64,000 bases of DNA from Microbulbifer bruguierae (GCF_029869925.1 NZ_CP118605.1:4182001-4246000), one strand, 5' to 3'. Shown: positions 9,943 to 20,083, counted from the first letter of the stretch. The notes: generated from the letters alone by a model not told the origin. Numbers and translations: made by a program.

Positions 9943-11232
9943 GTGAACACGATCAGTGCCACTGAAACCAGTCAGGATTCCACCGAAGCCAAAGTTCAGG
10001 CGATGGGGCGCGCCGCGCGCGCTGCCGCGCGCCTGATGGCGCGGGCTGATACCGGCTCCAAGAACGCTGCCCTCAAAGCCATCGCCGCGGAGCTGGATAA
10101 GCAGCGACCGCAACTGGCGGCGGCCAACGAAAAAGATATGCAGCGGGGCCGCGACAATGGTCTCGACGCGGCACTGCTGGACCGCCTTGAACTGACCGAT
10201 GCGCGCATCGACGCCATGATCGAAGGTCTGCTACAGATTGCTGAACTGCCGGACCCGGTGGGGGAAGTCAGCGATCTCAAATATCGCCCCAGTGGTATCC
10301 AGGTGGGCAAGATGCGTGTACCCCTGGGGGTGGTTGGGATCATTTACGAGTCCCGCCCCAACGTCACCATCGACGCCGCCAGCCTGTGCCTGAAATCCGG
10401 CAATGCCACCATTTTGCGCGGTGGCAGTGAGGCGCTGTATTCCAATGGTGCCATTGCCGCCTGCATTGCCGCCGGCCTCAAGCAGGCGGGCCTGCCGGAA
10501 ACCGCGGTACAGGTGGTGGATACCACCGATCGCGCCGCGGTAGGCGCGCTGATCGCGATGCCGGAATTTGTGGATGTGATTGTGCCCCGTGGTGGCAAGG
10601 GGCTGATCGAGCGCATCAGCCGCGAGGCGCGGGTGCCGGTGATCAAACACCTCGACGGTATCTGTCACGTGTATCTGGACGATCGCGCGGATCCGCAAAA
10701 GGCGTTTGAGATAGCGCTGAACGCCAAGACCCATCGCTACGGGGTGTGCAACGCGATGGAGACCCTGTTGGTGGCGGAAGCGGTAGCCGTAGAGTTTTTG
10801 TCGCGGTTGGCGGTGGCTTACCTGGAACAAGGTGTCGAGCTGCGGGGGTGTGACAGGACCCGCGCCATAGTGCCCCAGGCCCTGCCGGCGACGGAGGAAG
10901 ACTGGGCGACGGAATACCTGGCTCCAGTACTGTCGATCCGCGTGGTGGCCGATATGGATGCCGCCATGGATCACATCGCGCAATACAGCTCCGGCCACAC
11001 CGAGTCCATTGTCACCGAGGACTATACCCGTGCGCGGCGCTTCCTTGCGGAAGTGGATTCAAGCTCGGTGATGGTCAATGCCTCCACCCGCTTTGCCGAC
11101 GGCTTCGAGTACGGGCTGGGCGCCGAGATCGGCATCAGTACCGACAAAATCCACGCCCGCGGCCCCGTGGGTCTGGAAGGGCTGACGTCGCAGAAGTGGA
11201 TCGTGTTCGGCGACGGACAGATTCGTCAGTAA
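9943..11232 (+). CDS. proA: Glutamate-5-semialdehyde dehydrogenase (gamma-glutamyl phosphate reductase)
   Basis: The enzyme reduces gamma-glutamyl phosphate to glutamate-5-semialdehyde with NADPH, the second step of proline synthesis. The 429-residue length is normal. Visible landmarks are [32 protein letters not shown], the catalytic cysteine near residue 269 in [12 protein letters not shown], and the C-terminal [15 protein letters not shown]. The GTG start at 9943 has AAGGAGAGGA immediately upstream. proB is not adjacent. The stop codon abuts the TTG start of nadD, so the two genes are probably co-translated. Confidence 0.96.
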   Translation: MNTISATETSQDSTEAKVQAMGRAARAAARLMARADTGSKNAALKAIAAELDKQRPQLAAANEKDMQRGRDNGLDAALLDRLELTDARIDAMIEGLLQIAELPDPVGEVSDLKYRPSGIQVGKMRVPLGVVGIIYESRPNVTIDAASLCLKSGNATILRGGSEALYSNGAIAACIAAGLKQAGLPETAVQVVDTTDRAAVGALIAMPEFVDVIVPRGGKGLIERISREARVPVIKHLDGICHVYLDDRADPQKAFEIALNAKTHRYGVCNAMETLLVAEAVAVEFLSRLAVAYLEQGVELRGCDRTRAIVPQALPATEEDWATEYLAPVLSIRVVADMDAAMDHIAQYSSGHTESIVTEDYTRARRFLAEVDSSSVMVNASTRFADGFEYGLGAEIGISTDKIHARGPVGLEGLTSQKWIVFGDGQIRQ

Positions 11233-11886
11233 TTGGCCAGCACATTGAAGACCATCGCCCTGTTTGGCGGCACCTTCAATCCGGTGCACTTCGGCCATCT
11301 GCGTATGGCGCTGGAGCTGAAACAAGTGCTGGGATTCGACCAGATGCGCCTGCTGCCTTCCCACCAGCCGGCGCACCGGGCCGAGCCCGGGGTTTCCGCG
11401 CAGGCGCGGCGGGACATGCTGGCGCTGGCGCTGGAACATTGCACGGAACTGCAATTGGACGAGCGCGAGCTGCAGCGAAATGGGCCCACCTATACGGTGG
11501 ATACCCTGGAGGAGCTCCGTGCGGAGCTGGGTTATCAGGTTTCCATCAGTTTCTGTATGGGGCTCGATTCGCTGCTGGGGCTGCCCGCCTGGCACCGCTG
11601 GGAACAATTGCTGACGCTCGCGCATCTGGTCGTTGTTACCCGCCCGGGCTGGCAGATTCCCCGGGATGGGGAAGTGGCAGAACTGCTGTTGCGCCACCGG
11701 GGTGAGCTGGCGGACCTCCAGCGGGAAGCCGCCGGCCGCATACTGTTGCGGGAACAGACGCTGCTGCCGATTTCCGCCACTGGAATTCGCAGCCTGATCA
11801 AGAGCGGCCGCTCACCGCAGTTTCTGCTGCCGGAGCGCGTCCTCGACTACATTCAAACTCATCAACTTTACAAGAGTGAACAGTAG
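11233..11886 (+). CDS. nadD: Nicotinate-nucleotide adenylyltransferase
   Basis: It adenylylates nicotinate mononucleotide to deamido-NAD, a late step of NAD synthesis. GGTFNPVHFGHLRMA carries the nucleotidyltransferase HxGH-type motif, and ISATGIRSLIKSG is the C-terminal ISxTxIR motif. The TTG at 11233 directly follows the proA stop. A second TTG at 11245 (four codons later) would give a start closer to the usual length; no ATG is available before the conserved core. Product 217 residues. Confidence 0.94.
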   Translation: MASTLKTIALFGGTFNPVHFGHLRMALELKQVLGFDQMRLLPSHQPAHRAEPGVSAQARRDMLALALEHCTELQLDERELQRNGPTYTVDTLEELRAELGYQVSISFCMGLDSLLGLPAWHRWEQLLTLAHLVVVTRPGWQIPRDGEVAELLLRHRGELADLQREAAGRILLREQTLLPISATGIRSLIKSGRSPQFLLPERVLDYIQTHQLYKSEQ

Positions 11887-11902
11887 GAGCTTCGGCTCCC
11901 TA
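11884..11902 (+). other. UUCG-capped hairpin at the nadD/rsfS junction
   Basis: GGAGC-TTCG-GCTCC forms a C(UUCG)G tetraloop hairpin that overlaps the last bases of the nadD stop codon. No T-run follows, so it is more likely an RNA processing or stability element than a terminator. Confidence 0.5.
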
Positions 11903-11909
11903 AGATGTT

Positions 11910-12272
11910 ATGACTGATATCAAGACAATTGCCGTAAATGCCCTGGAAGACCTCAAGGGTAAAGACATCGTCGCAATCGACGTTTCTGAGCTGAGCGATG
12001 TGATGGATACCCTGATCATCTGCACCGGTACCTCCAGCCGGCAGGTGAAATCCCTCGCGGATAATGTGGTTGAAGATGGTAAGGAAGCCGGCGTCCGTCC
12101 TATCGGTGTGGAAGGCATGGGGCAGGGCGAGTGGGTCCTGGTGGATTACGGTGACGTGGTGATCCACGTGATGCAGGCGGAAATCCGCAACTTCTACGAT
12201 CTGGAAAAACTCTGGTCCATGACTCCCAATACCCGCGATAACGCCGATGGCAGTGATCCGCATCAGGATTGA
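11910..12272 (+). CDS. rsfS: Ribosome silencing factor RsfS
   Basis: RsfS (formerly YbeB) binds ribosomal protein uL14 on the 50S subunit and blocks joining with 30S, saving translation in poor conditions. The 120-residue protein has the family pattern: VNALEDLKGKDIVAIDVSELSDVMDTLIICTGTSSRQVKSLAD, then GQGEWVLVDYGDVVIHVM and a C-terminal FYDLEKLW. It sits 23 bases after nadD and 50 bases before rlmH, the conserved gammaproteobacterial order. Confidence 0.96.
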   Translation: MTDIKTIAVNALEDLKGKDIVAIDVSELSDVMDTLIICTGTSSRQVKSLADNVVEDGKEAGVRPIGVEGMGQGEWVLVDYGDVVIHVMQAEIRNFYDLEKLWSMTPNTRDNADGSDPHQD

Positions 12273-12322
12273 ACTGTCTTTCGAGTCCCCGCCGATAAGA
12301 GTCCGCCGATGAAGTTCCCGTC

Positions 12323-12799
12323 ATGAAAGTTCGCATCCTGGCTGCCGGGGGCAAGATGCCCGGCTGGGTGCAGGAGGGCTACAACGAGTACGCCAAGCGC
12401 CTGCCCCGGGAACTCACCCTGGAAATGGTGGAAATACCACTGGGCAACCGCGGCCAGAAAAACTCTGCCGCGCTGGTGGAAAAGGCGCGCCAGAAAGAGG
12501 GCGAGGCGATGCTCGCGGCCATTGGCCCGCGGGATCATGTGGTGGCGCTCGAGGTGAAGGGCAAATCCTGGAGTACCGAACAGCTCTCCCGGGAGCTGGC
12601 GGACTGGCAGATGTCCGGCGACAACGTCAGCCTGTTGATTGGCGGCCCCGATGGCCTGTCGGCGGACTGCCTGGCGCGGGCAAATCAGAAATGGTCGCTG
12701 TCCGCACTCACCATGCCCCATCCACTGGTGCGTGTGCTGCTGGCGGAACAGCTGTACCGCGCCTGGACCCTGCTGGCGGGGCATCCTTACCACAAGTAG
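12323..12799 (+). CDS. rlmH: 23S rRNA pseudouridine-1915 N3-methyltransferase
   Basis: RlmH methylates pseudouridine 1915 in helix 69 of 23S rRNA using S-adenosylmethionine. The 158-residue, SPOUT-fold protein begins [20 protein letters not shown]. It contains [13 protein letters not shown] (the SAM-binding knot loop) and ends [30 protein letters not shown], the family's highly conserved tail. Length is essentially that of the E. coli protein. Confidence 0.97.
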   Translation: MKVRILAAGGKMPGWVQEGYNEYAKRLPRELTLEMVEIPLGNRGQKNSAALVEKARQKEGEAMLAAIGPRDHVVALEVKGKSWSTEQLSRELADWQMSGDNVSLLIGGPDGLSADCLARANQKWSLSALTMPHPLVRVLLAEQLYRAWTLLAGHPYHK

Positions 12800-12996
12800 C
12801 CCGGTGTCTATCATTCCGCTGTGTGATTTGAACTTGCTGGCGTGACACGAGTCCTAGCTGTTTTCCCTGAGTAGCTGGCGTCTTCCTCCTTGTGCGGGTG
12901 GCACAATCTCACTGGTGTCCAGACTCTGCAGGGACGTCAAACTTGTGTACACTTCGTGGTCATTTTCGCGCCACTGTTCAACTTATACCGGCCACC

Positions 12997-14916
12997 ATGT
13001 CAGAAAACCTGCGTTTCAAAGATCACCACACAGAGCAACGGTTGTTTCGCAATCGTATGCTGGTGGCCATCGTTTGCGTGGCGGCGCTGATCGGCGTACT
13101 GGTGGCGCGCCTGTACAACCTGCAGGTGGTTAATTACGAGAGCTACAGCACCCAGTCCGACCAGAACCGGATCCAGGTGCGGCCGGTGCCACCTACCCGC
13201 GGCCTGATCTACGACCGCAACGGTCTGCTGCTGGCGGATAACCGCCCCAGCTATACCCTTTCTATCGTGCGCGAGCGGGTCAAGGATCTGGATACGACCC
13301 TGGAGTTGCTCGGTCAGCTGGTGGAACTGGACGATGGCGATGTAGAGAAGTTCAAACGCCGTCTGGTTCGCCGCCGTCCCTTCGAGCCGGTGCCCCTGCG
13401 CTTCCGCCTGACCGAGGAAGAAATTGCGCGCATCAGTGTCAACGAATTCCATCTGCTGGGCGTGTCTGTCGAGGCGGAGCTGGTGCGCTACTATCCCGAG
13501 CAGGATCTCTTCGCCCACAGCGTCGGCTACGTGGGACGTATTGCAGAGCGGGATCTGGCCAGCTTTACCGAGGAAGATGTCCGCCGTTATCGCGGCACCC
13601 AGAGCATCGGCAAGGTGGGACTGGAGCGTTCCTATGAAGACCTGCTGCTCGGAGAGGTTGGATACGAAAATGTCGAGACCAATGCTCGTGGACGGGTCTT
13701 GCGGGTACTCGAGCGTCAGGACCCGAAACCCGGCGCCGAACTGACCCTGCACCTGGATACACGCCTGCAGCAGGTGGCTACGGAGGCCCTGGGGGAAAAC
13801 CGCGGCGCGGTAGTGGCCATCGACGTCAAAACCGGCGGTGTACTGGCGTTTGTCAGCAAGCCTTCTTTTGATCCCAATCTGTTTGTGACCGGCATCAGCT
13901 TCGGCGACTATAGCGCGCTGCGGGACTCACTAGACGTACCCCTGTTCAATCGCACGGTGCAGGGCCAATACGCACCGGGCTCAACGCTGAAACCGATGAT
14001 GGGTCTGGGTGCGCTGGAAGCGGGAATCATCACCGCCAATACCACGGTCAACGACCCCGGCTTCTATAAATTGCCCAATGATTCGCGTATTTACCGCGAT
14101 CACTTGCGTTGGGGGCACGGCAAAAAGGTCGATTTGATCCAGGCACTGGAGCAGAGCTGCGATACCTATTTCTGGGATATGGCCGCGCGCTGGAATATCG
14201 ATGGCATGCACGATATTGCCACCCGTTTTGGTCTCGGCACCAAAACCGGCATCGACGTGCCGGTGGAGCGACCGGGGCTGTTTCCGTCGCGGGACTGGAA
14301 GCGCGGCGCTCGCGGTGTGCCCTGGTTTCCGGGCGACAGTCTGAATGCGGTACTGGGGCAGGGCTTTGTACTGGCAACGCCTCTTCAGCTGGCGGTGATG
14401 ACAGCCACTATTGCCAACCGCGGCACTCACTTTCGTCCACAGATAGTCATGGCCATCGACGGCGTGGAACAGCCGCCGGAAGTTCTACATCACATTGATG
14501 CGCGCCCGGAATCCTGGGATCTGGTGTTCAAGGGTATGGAAGCGGTGGTCTATAACACCCGCGGCACCGGTAAGCGCGCCGGGGCGGATCTGGATTTTCG
14601 CGTGGCCGGCAAATCCGGCACCGCGCAGATCGTGGGTATCGCCCAGGGCGCGAAATACGACTCGGAGGCACTCAAGGAGCGCCTCCGTGACAACGCCCTG
14701 TTTGTCGCTTTCGCGCCAGTAGACGATCCGCAGATTGCGGTGTCGGTACTGGTGGAGAATGGCGAGAGCGGCGGTAGGATGGCCGCGCCTGTGGCGCGAG
14801 AAGTGTTTGCTGAATGGATGTCGCGGCCGCTGGAAGAAACCGCCAGTCTGCCATCCTGGCACCCGCCGCTGGTGCCGCAGCCGCAGATTCTTGAGGAGGT
14901 CCGCATTCGTGGCTAG
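12997..14916 (+). CDS. mrdA: Penicillin-binding protein 2 (elongation-specific transpeptidase)
   Basis: PBP2 is the DD-transpeptidase of the rod elongation complex. I start it at ATG 12997 (MSENLRFKDHHTEQRLF), 639 residues. Upstream in-frame codons encode a cysteine/tryptophan-rich segment foreign to the family. Order: short cytoplasmic tail, one membrane anchor (residues about 22-42), pedestal with PPTRGLIYDRNG, then the transpeptidase domain. Active-site serine is about residue 329 in PGSTLKPMMG, SCD is near 387, and the KSGT motif is near 539. rodA overlaps its last eight bases. A 197-base leader precedes it, so it may have its own promoter. Confidence 0.96.
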   Translation: MSENLRFKDHHTEQRLFRNRMLVAIVCVAALIGVLVARLYNLQVVNYESYSTQSDQNRIQVRPVPPTRGLIYDRNGLLLADNRPSYTLSIVRERVKDLDTTLELLGQLVELDDGDVEKFKRRLVRRRPFEPVPLRFRLTEEEIARISVNEFHLLGVSVEAELVRYYPEQDLFAHSVGYVGRIAERDLASFTEEDVRRYRGTQSIGKVGLERSYEDLLLGEVGYENVETNARGRVLRVLERQDPKPGAELTLHLDTRLQQVATEALGENRGAVVAIDVKTGGVLAFVSKPSFDPNLFVTGISFGDYSALRDSLDVPLFNRTVQGQYAPGSTLKPMMGLGALEAGIITANTTVNDPGFYKLPNDSRIYRDHLRWGHGKKVDLIQALEQSCDTYFWDMAARWNIDGMHDIATRFGLGTKTGIDVPVERPGLFPSRDWKRGARGVPWFPGDSLNAVLGQGFVLATPLQLAVMTATIANRGTHFRPQIVMAIDGVEQPPEVLHHIDARPESWDLVFKGMEAVVYNTRGTGKRAGADLDFRVAGKSGTAQIVGIAQGAKYDSEALKERLRDNALFVAFAPVDDPQIAVSVLVENGESGGRMAAPVAREVFAEWMSRPLEETASLPSWHPPLVPQPQILEEVRIRG

Positions 14917-16054
14917 TCGCGACTATATGCATCGACTGCCGGATGTGGGCAGCAGCCTGCGCCGTCCGGAGAGTATTTCCCGTCGCTGGCATATCGATCT
15001 GCCGCTGCTGTTACTGCTGCTGGCCCTGGCCGGTGTCGGCCTGGTCGTGTTGTACAGCGCTTCCGGGAGCGAAGTGCACTATGTCAAACGCCAGGCCGTT
15101 TTTATGGCGCTGGCATTCGTGGGGATGCTCATCGCCGCGCAGATTCCGCTGGAGTTTTACCGGCGCTGGTCGCCCTGGTTTTATGTGGCCGGCTGCTGTT
15201 TGCTGGTGGCGGTCTTGTTTTTTGGCGTTGGCGCCAAGGGGGCGCAGCGCTGGTTGCAAATCGGTGGCTTTCGCTTCCAGCCGTCGGAAGCGCTGAAACT
15301 GGCGGTGCCCATCGCGGTAGCCGCTTATCTGCACGGGCGCAGCCTGCCGCCGTCGTTTGTCACTGTGGTCGGTGCTCTGCTGATCATCGCGCTACCGGCA
15401 GCGCTCATCGTGCGCCAGCCGGATCTGGGAACATCGATTCTGATTGCTGCCTCGGGGCTCTTCGCGCTCTACCTGTCCGGACTGAGCTGGAAGATGATTG
15501 GCAGTGCCGTGGTCATGGGTGTGCTGGCGGCCTGGCCCATGTGGATGTGGGGGCTGCGGGACTATCAGCGGCAGCGGATTCTTACCCTGTTTAATCCGGA
15601 CGCGGACCGCTTGGGTGCTGGCTGGAACATTTTTCAGTCCAAGGCCGCAATCGGCTCCGGTGGTTGGGACGGCAAAGGGTATATGCAGGGAACCCAGTCC
15701 CAGCTGGATTTTCTGCCGGAGAGTCACACGGATTTCATTATTGCCGTGCTCGCGGAGGAGTGGGGTATGCGCGGAGCGCTGATCCTGCTGACTCTGTATT
15801 TATTGATCATCGCGCGGGGCATCTATATTAGTTTTATGGCCCAGCATGTTTTCGGACGCCTGCTGGCGGGAAGTATTACCCTCACGTTTTTTGTTTATGT
15901 ATTCGTGAATATCGGTATGGTCACGGGCCTGTTACCGGTGGTGGGGGTCCCGCTGCCACTGGTTAGCCACGGTGGTACGTCGGTAATCACATTGATGGCC
16001 GGGTTCGGTATTCTGATGGCCATCAGCACGGAAAGACGCAGAGTACTTTTCTAG
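14909..16054 (+). CDS. rodA: Rod shape-determining peptidoglycan glycosyltransferase RodA
   Basis: RodA is the SEDS-family glycosyltransferase that polymerises lipid II during lateral wall growth, partnered with PBP2. The 381-residue protein has ten predicted membrane segments and the SEDS landmarks VLYSASG, RQPDLGTS, and GLLPVVGVPLPLVSHGGTS. I start at GTG 14909. An almost perfect GAGGAGGT lies eight bases upstream inside mrdA, and the frame overlaps the mrdA stop by eight bases, a sign of translational coupling. Confidence 0.95.
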   Translation: MASRDYMHRLPDVGSSLRRPESISRRWHIDLPLLLLLLALAGVGLVVLYSASGSEVHYVKRQAVFMALAFVGMLIAAQIPLEFYRRWSPWFYVAGCCLLVAVLFFGVGAKGAQRWLQIGGFRFQPSEALKLAVPIAVAAYLHGRSLPPSFVTVVGALLIIALPAALIVRQPDLGTSILIAASGLFALYLSGLSWKMIGSAVVMGVLAAWPMWMWGLRDYQRQRILTLFNPDADRLGAGWNIFQSKAAIGSGGWDGKGYMQGTQSQLDFLPESHTDFIIAVLAEEWGMRGALILLTLYLLIIARGIYISFMAQHVFGRLLAGSITLTFFVYVFVNIGMVTGLLPVVGVPLPLVSHGGTSVITLMAGFGILMAISTERRRVLF

Positions 16055-16199
16055 GGAGCCTCACAGGATGTTCCCCGGATAACCTATTTTTTCCCTCAAT
16101 CTGTGCCACTTTTTGGCGCCTTTGCAGTCATAGCAAAGACCAAAATCAATAATGGGGGAATTAGTGGGAAGTACTCGCTTGGGAACAGGAGCGGTTGTT

Positions 16200-17189
16200 G
16201 TGAAATGGACCACAGGATTACTGGCGGCTTTGGGGTTAGTACTCACTGCCTGCGCCCAGGAGCAGGGACATGGAGATAATGTCCAGGCCAAAGCCTTTGT
16301 GGATTACATGGTGGCTGAGCACAATTTCAATCGCGATGAGCTGCAGGCCCTGATTCAGGAGTCCAGACGCAAAGAGTCGATTCTCAAGGTCATCAAGCGC
16401 CCCGCAGAAAAAGCCAAGCCGTGGCGCGAATACCGCAAAGTTTTTCTGACCGATGCGCGCATTCGCGGCGGTGTGGATTTCTGGGACAAAAATTCCGATG
16501 TGCTGAAAGCTGCTGAAGAAAAATACGGTGTCCCACCAGAGATGATCGTGGCGGTCATCGGCGTGGAAACACGCTACGGTGGGAATATGGGCCATTACCG
16601 GGTGATTGATGCGCTGACGACCCTGGCCTTCAATTATCCGCGTCGCGCCAAATTCTTCACCAAGGAACTGGAAGACTACCTGCTGCTGACCCGGGATGAA
16701 AAAATTGATCCCCTCAGTCTGAAAGGTTCCTACGCCGGTGCCATGGGGTTCGGTCAGTTTATGCCGTCCAGTTACCGCAATTTTGCGGTGGATTTTAACG
16801 GTGACGGTCGGGTGGATATCTGGACCGATACCGAAGACGCCATCGGCAGTGTGGCGAATTATTTTGTCGAGCACGGATGGAAGCCCGGTGAGCCAATTGC
16901 AGTGATCACCCAACCTCTGCCGAATGCGGACATGACCATCGTCAACGACAACCTTGAACCTCAATGGACCATCGGCGAGTTGGAGGCGAAAGGTTTCCCT
17001 ACCACCGCCCAAGTAACCAAGGATATGCCGGCCAACGTATTTTCACTGGATACTCAAGATGGGCAGCAGTACTGGATTGGACTGAATAATTTCTACACTA
17101 TTACCCGCTACAACCACAGCCGGCTGTATGCCATGGCGGTATACGAGCTGGGACAGGAAATCATCAAGGCGCGCGGTGGGCGCTCCTGA
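16200..17189 (+). CDS. mltB: Membrane-bound lytic murein transglycosylase B (lipoprotein)
   Basis: MltB cleaves the MurNAc-GlcNAc bond of peptidoglycan to form 1,6-anhydro-muropeptides. Starting at GTG 16200 gives a clean lipoprotein signal (MKWTTGLLAALGLVLTAC, lipobox LTAC at residue 18) and AGGAG eight bases upstream; a longer frame from 16152 hides this. The catalytic glutamate lies in IGVETRYGGNMG. SYAGAMGFGQFMPSSYRNFAVDFNGDG and the C-terminal YNHSRLYAMAVYELGQ are typical of the family. 329 residues. Placed between rodA and rlpA, as in many Pseudomonas-like genomes. Confidence 0.95.
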   Translation: MKWTTGLLAALGLVLTACAQEQGHGDNVQAKAFVDYMVAEHNFNRDELQALIQESRRKESILKVIKRPAEKAKPWREYRKVFLTDARIRGGVDFWDKNSDVLKAAEEKYGVPPEMIVAVIGVETRYGGNMGHYRVIDALTTLAFNYPRRAKFFTKELEDYLLLTRDEKIDPLSLKGSYAGAMGFGQFMPSSYRNFAVDFNGDGRVDIWTDTEDAIGSVANYFVEHGWKPGEPIAVITQPLPNADMTIVNDNLEPQWTIGELEAKGFPTTAQVTKDMPANVFSLDTQDGQQYWIGLNNFYTITRYNHSRLYAMAVYELGQEIIKARGGRS

Positions 17190-17310
17190 ATAACGGCACG
17201 GAAGCCAATCGCAAATAACCGTTTTCGAGCGCTGGGTACGCCCGTAGCGGAATAAATAACAGGATAAATCGCGGTTGCGGGCGTTGTTTGACCCGCTCCG
17301 GGGGAAGTTC

Positions 17311-18225
17311 ATGAAAAAAATAGCCGTCGGGAAATTTACCCGGCTGGGTGCCGCGTGTGCGTTAACACTGCTTTCTGCGTGTAGCACCGTGCCCCTGTCA
17401 ACCAAAGACAAATCTGAAGGCGGTACCGATACGGGTACAGCTGGAAATGTACCTTTCGATCAGGTCCGCGACAGCGGTCCCGCCGCGCCCGTGGACATGT
17501 TGGCTGCACCGGAAGTAACGCCGGTGCGCGAACCCATTGGGGTTGCCGGCAACAAATCTCCCTACGTTGTGAACGGGGTCAAATACCAGGTGCTAAAGGG
17601 CGTGAAGGGCTACCGCGAGCGCGGTAAAGCGTCCTGGTATGGCACCAAATTCCATGGTCGCAAGACGGCCAACGGCGAAGTGTATAACATGTACGCCCTG
17701 TCGGCCGCGCACAAAACCCTGCCGCTGCCGAGCTACGCCAAGGTCACCAACCTGGACAACGGCCGCAGCATCATTGTTCGTATCAACGATCGCGGTCCCT
17801 TTGTACCCGGTCGTATCATCGACCTGAGTTACACTGCGGCACAGAAGCTCGGTTATATCGATCGAGGGGTTGCACGGGTGGAAGTGGAAGCGCTGGACCC
17901 GGCCAGCCTGCCGAGTGCCACTGAAATGCTGGCGAAGGAAAAGGCCGCCGCGGGCAACGGGCTTCCGGAAGATGCCAGCTTCAAACTGCCCGAGAATACC
18001 TATCTGCAGGTTGGCGCTTACGGCTCTGCCAGCCAGGCCGAGGAGGTCCGCGGACAGCTCGCTGCTGCCTTCGGCTATCCTGTATCCGTCAGCCCGGTTA
18101 AGCGCGACGGAAAGATGCTCTATCGGGTGCGCATTGGCCCTATTGCCCAGCAACGGGCTCTGGCCGCCTTGCGGGAATCGGTGGAGCAACAGGATTATGG
18201 TCAGCCGCAGGTTGTGGTTGATTGA
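17311..18225 (+). CDS. rlpA: Septal ring lytic transglycosylase RlpA (lipoprotein)
   Basis: RlpA is an outer-membrane lipoprotein that, in Pseudomonas, cleaves naked glycan strands at the septum. Start ATG 17311 ([16 protein letters not shown]). The signal ends at lipobox LLSAC, with the lipidated cysteine at residue 24. A double-psi beta-barrel domain follows ([44 protein letters not shown]..., with [17 protein letters not shown]). A C-terminal SPOR domain (about residues 225-304: [20 protein letters not shown]) binds denuded septal peptidoglycan. 304 residues. It is followed by a terminator, then dacA. Confidence 0.95.
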   Translation: MKKIAVGKFTRLGAACALTLLSACSTVPLSTKDKSEGGTDTGTAGNVPFDQVRDSGPAAPVDMLAAPEVTPVREPIGVAGNKSPYVVNGVKYQVLKGVKGYRERGKASWYGTKFHGRKTANGEVYNMYALSAAHKTLPLPSYAKVTNLDNGRSIIVRINDRGPFVPGRIIDLSYTAAQKLGYIDRGVARVEVEALDPASLPSATEMLAKEKAAAGNGLPEDASFKLPENTYLQVGAYGSASQAEEVRGQLAAAFGYPVSVSPVKRDGKMLYRVRIGPIAQQRALAALRESVEQQDYGQPQVVVD

Positions 18226-18286
18226 GGTGCGTTGATGGCGGTTATTGGACCGATCTGCTCGGTCATTGATTTACCGCAGCGCACAC

Positions 18287-18307
18287 CCCGGCGGGAGCCG
18301 GGTTTTT
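18287..18307 (+). terminator. Rho-independent terminator after rlpA
   Basis: CCCGGC-GGGA-GCCGGG followed by five T. It sits about 60 bases past the rlpA stop, in the gap before dacA. Confidence 0.7.
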
Positions 18308-18414
18308 GAGACTTGGGCACCTCTGAAAATCACCGTGAGCGGATGCCACCTGGCTTACCCAAAGTAGATTTTCAGACAAGCCCTGAAAATGAACGCAAGG
18401 ATAAAGAGAGACCC

Positions 18415-19563
18415 ATGTTCAAACGCTTATTCGCCTGTCTGCTCCTGATTGTCAGCACCAGTGTGGCCCAGGCTGATAAACCGCTGATACCCGCGCCGCC
18501 CCAGCTGGCGGCCACCGCTTACCTGTTGATTGATGCCCATACCGGTCAGGTGCTGGTGGAGCACGATGCCGACAAGCAGATCCCTCCTGCCAGCCTCACC
18601 AAAATGATGACCAGTTACATCGTGTCAGAAGAGCTGGATAAAGGTGCCATCAAAGAACAGGATCTGGTGAATATTTCGGAAAAAGCCTGGCGTATGGGCG
18701 GTTCCAAAATGTTCGTCAAGGTGGGCGACAAGGTGCCGGTGATTGATCTGTTGCGCGGGGTGATCGTGCAGTCCGGTAACGACGCCAGTATCGCCCTCGC
18801 CGAGTTCGTTTCCGGCAGCGAAGAAGTTTTCGCCGAAGTCATGAACCAGCAGGCGCAGCTCCTGGGTATGAACGATACCCATTTTGTGAATGCGACCGGT
18901 TGGCCGGCCGACGGGCATATGACTACCGCTCGCGACCTGGGCAAGCTGGCCCGCGCACTGATTAACGATCACCCGAGCCACTACGCGCTCTACTCGGAGA
19001 AGTACTTCAACTTCAACGGCATCAATCAGCCGAACCGCAACCGCCTGTTGTGGCGTGACCCGGCGGTAGATGGCATCAAGACCGGTCATACCGAAGAGGC
19101 CGGTTACTGCCTGGTGGCTTCCGCGGTGAAGCGGGGCATGCGTCTGATTTCCGTAGTGGTGGGAACCGAAAGCGACGAGAAACGCGCCGCCGAGACCCAG
19201 AAGCTGCTGGCATACGGTTTTCGCTACTACCAGACCCACAAGGTATACGGCAGCAACGATGTATTGCAGACCGAGCGCGTGTGGGGCGGCAAGGCCGACT
19301 CCGTGGGTGTTGCGGTGAAGAACGATGTGTTTGTCACCATTCCCCGCGGCGGTGAAGAGAGCATCAAGGCTGACCTGATCATCGACGGCGAGCTTAAAGC
19401 GCCGCTGGCCAAGGGGCAGCAGGTGGGTAAGGTTGTGGTGACCCTGGATGGCGCAACCGTCGCTGACGTACCTGCAGTAGTGTCAGAAGACGTTGAAAAG
19501 GCCGGTTTCTTCAAGCGCCTGTGGGATTCCATCAAGCGCTTTGTGATGGGCTTCTTCCAGTAA
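18415..19563 (+). CDS. dacA: D-alanyl-D-alanine carboxypeptidase (PBP5/6 type)
   Basis: It trims the terminal D-alanine from peptidoglycan pentapeptides. I start at ATG 18415, giving a signal peptide MFKRLFACLLLIVSTSVAQA; the frame continues upstream but those residues are not signal-like. Catalytic SxxK is S60 in PPASLTKMMTSYIV. SGN lies in VQSGNDASIALAEF and KTG in DGIKTGHTEEAGYCLV. The C-terminal beta domain ends in an amphipathic helix (FFKRLWDSIKRFVMGFFQ) that ties the protein to the outer face of the inner membrane. 382 residues. Confidence 0.96.
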   Translation: MFKRLFACLLLIVSTSVAQADKPLIPAPPQLAATAYLLIDAHTGQVLVEHDADKQIPPASLTKMMTSYIVSEELDKGAIKEQDLVNISEKAWRMGGSKMFVKVGDKVPVIDLLRGVIVQSGNDASIALAEFVSGSEEVFAEVMNQQAQLLGMNDTHFVNATGWPADGHMTTARDLGKLARALINDHPSHYALYSEKYFNFNGINQPNRNRLLWRDPAVDGIKTGHTEEAGYCLVASAVKRGMRLISVVVGTESDEKRAAETQKLLAYGFRYYQTHKVYGSNDVLQTERVWGGKADSVGVAVKNDVFVTIPRGGEESIKADLIIDGELKAPLAKGQQVGKVVVTLDGATVADVPAVVSEDVEKAGFFKRLWDSIKRFVMGFFQ

Positions 19564-19625
19564 CGACTTGCCGGTTACAACTTTTCTGGAGCTACGGTTC
19601 AGTAACAACTGACGGTATATTCACA

Positions 19626-19649
19626 GCCCGGCACCATCTGGTGGCGGGC
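19626..19649 (+). other. Imperfect hairpin between dacA and ybeD
   Basis: GCCCG-G-CACCA-TC-TGGTG-G-CGGGC folds with one G-G mismatch. Only a weak T stretch follows (ATCCCTTT), so termination is possible but unproven. The surrounding 244-base gap (19564-19807) contains no gene that I can support. Confidence 0.4.
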
Positions 19650-19807
19650 ATCCCTTTCCCCTGTCGGCCATCTCATAGCCGTTTCATCTGCAATTTTTCC
19701 TCCCTGTCCAGTCCCCGGTCATCACTGTATAATCGCCGCCCGGCCGCAACCTCCGCTGGGCTCAGCCCTGCGCCTCCACTTCCGACCTGCGGCCACGTGA
19801 GTGTGGT

Positions 19808-20083
19808 ATGACCCAAGAGCAGCAGCCTCCCAAAATTGAGTTTCCCTGCGTTGACTATATGGTCAAGGTGGTGCGCGAGTCTGATGACGAGGTGCATACC
19901 TTCGTCATGGAAGTCATGCGCCGTCACGCCCCCGACCTGGATGAGAGCAAACTGAAGCTCACGCCCAGTCGCAACGGTAAGTTCACTTCGGTAACCTTCT
20001 TTATCCTGGCTACCGGCGAGCCGCAACTGCAGGCGTTGTTTGATGAGCTGAAGGCTCATCCACGCGTGCATATGGTACTTTGA
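19808..20083 (+). CDS. ybeD: DUF493 (YbeD) family protein
   Basis: A 91-residue alpha/beta protein of the DUF493 family, thought to be a small regulatory-domain-like protein associated with lipoate genes. Landmarks are [14 protein letters not shown] at the start and [35 protein letters not shown] at the end. It sits directly before lipB, with TGATG stop/start overlap. Function not established. Confidence 0.95.
   Translation: MTQEQQPPKIEFPCVDYMVKVVRESDDEVHTFVMEVMRRHAPDLDESKLKLTPSRNGKFTSVTFFILATGEPQLQALFDELKAHPRVHMVL

Noticed and set aside
12892..12996. Longer start for mrdA (35 more residues)
   Set aside because: The extension is unlike any PBP2 N-terminus and ATG 12997 gives the usual cytoplasmic tail plus anchor.
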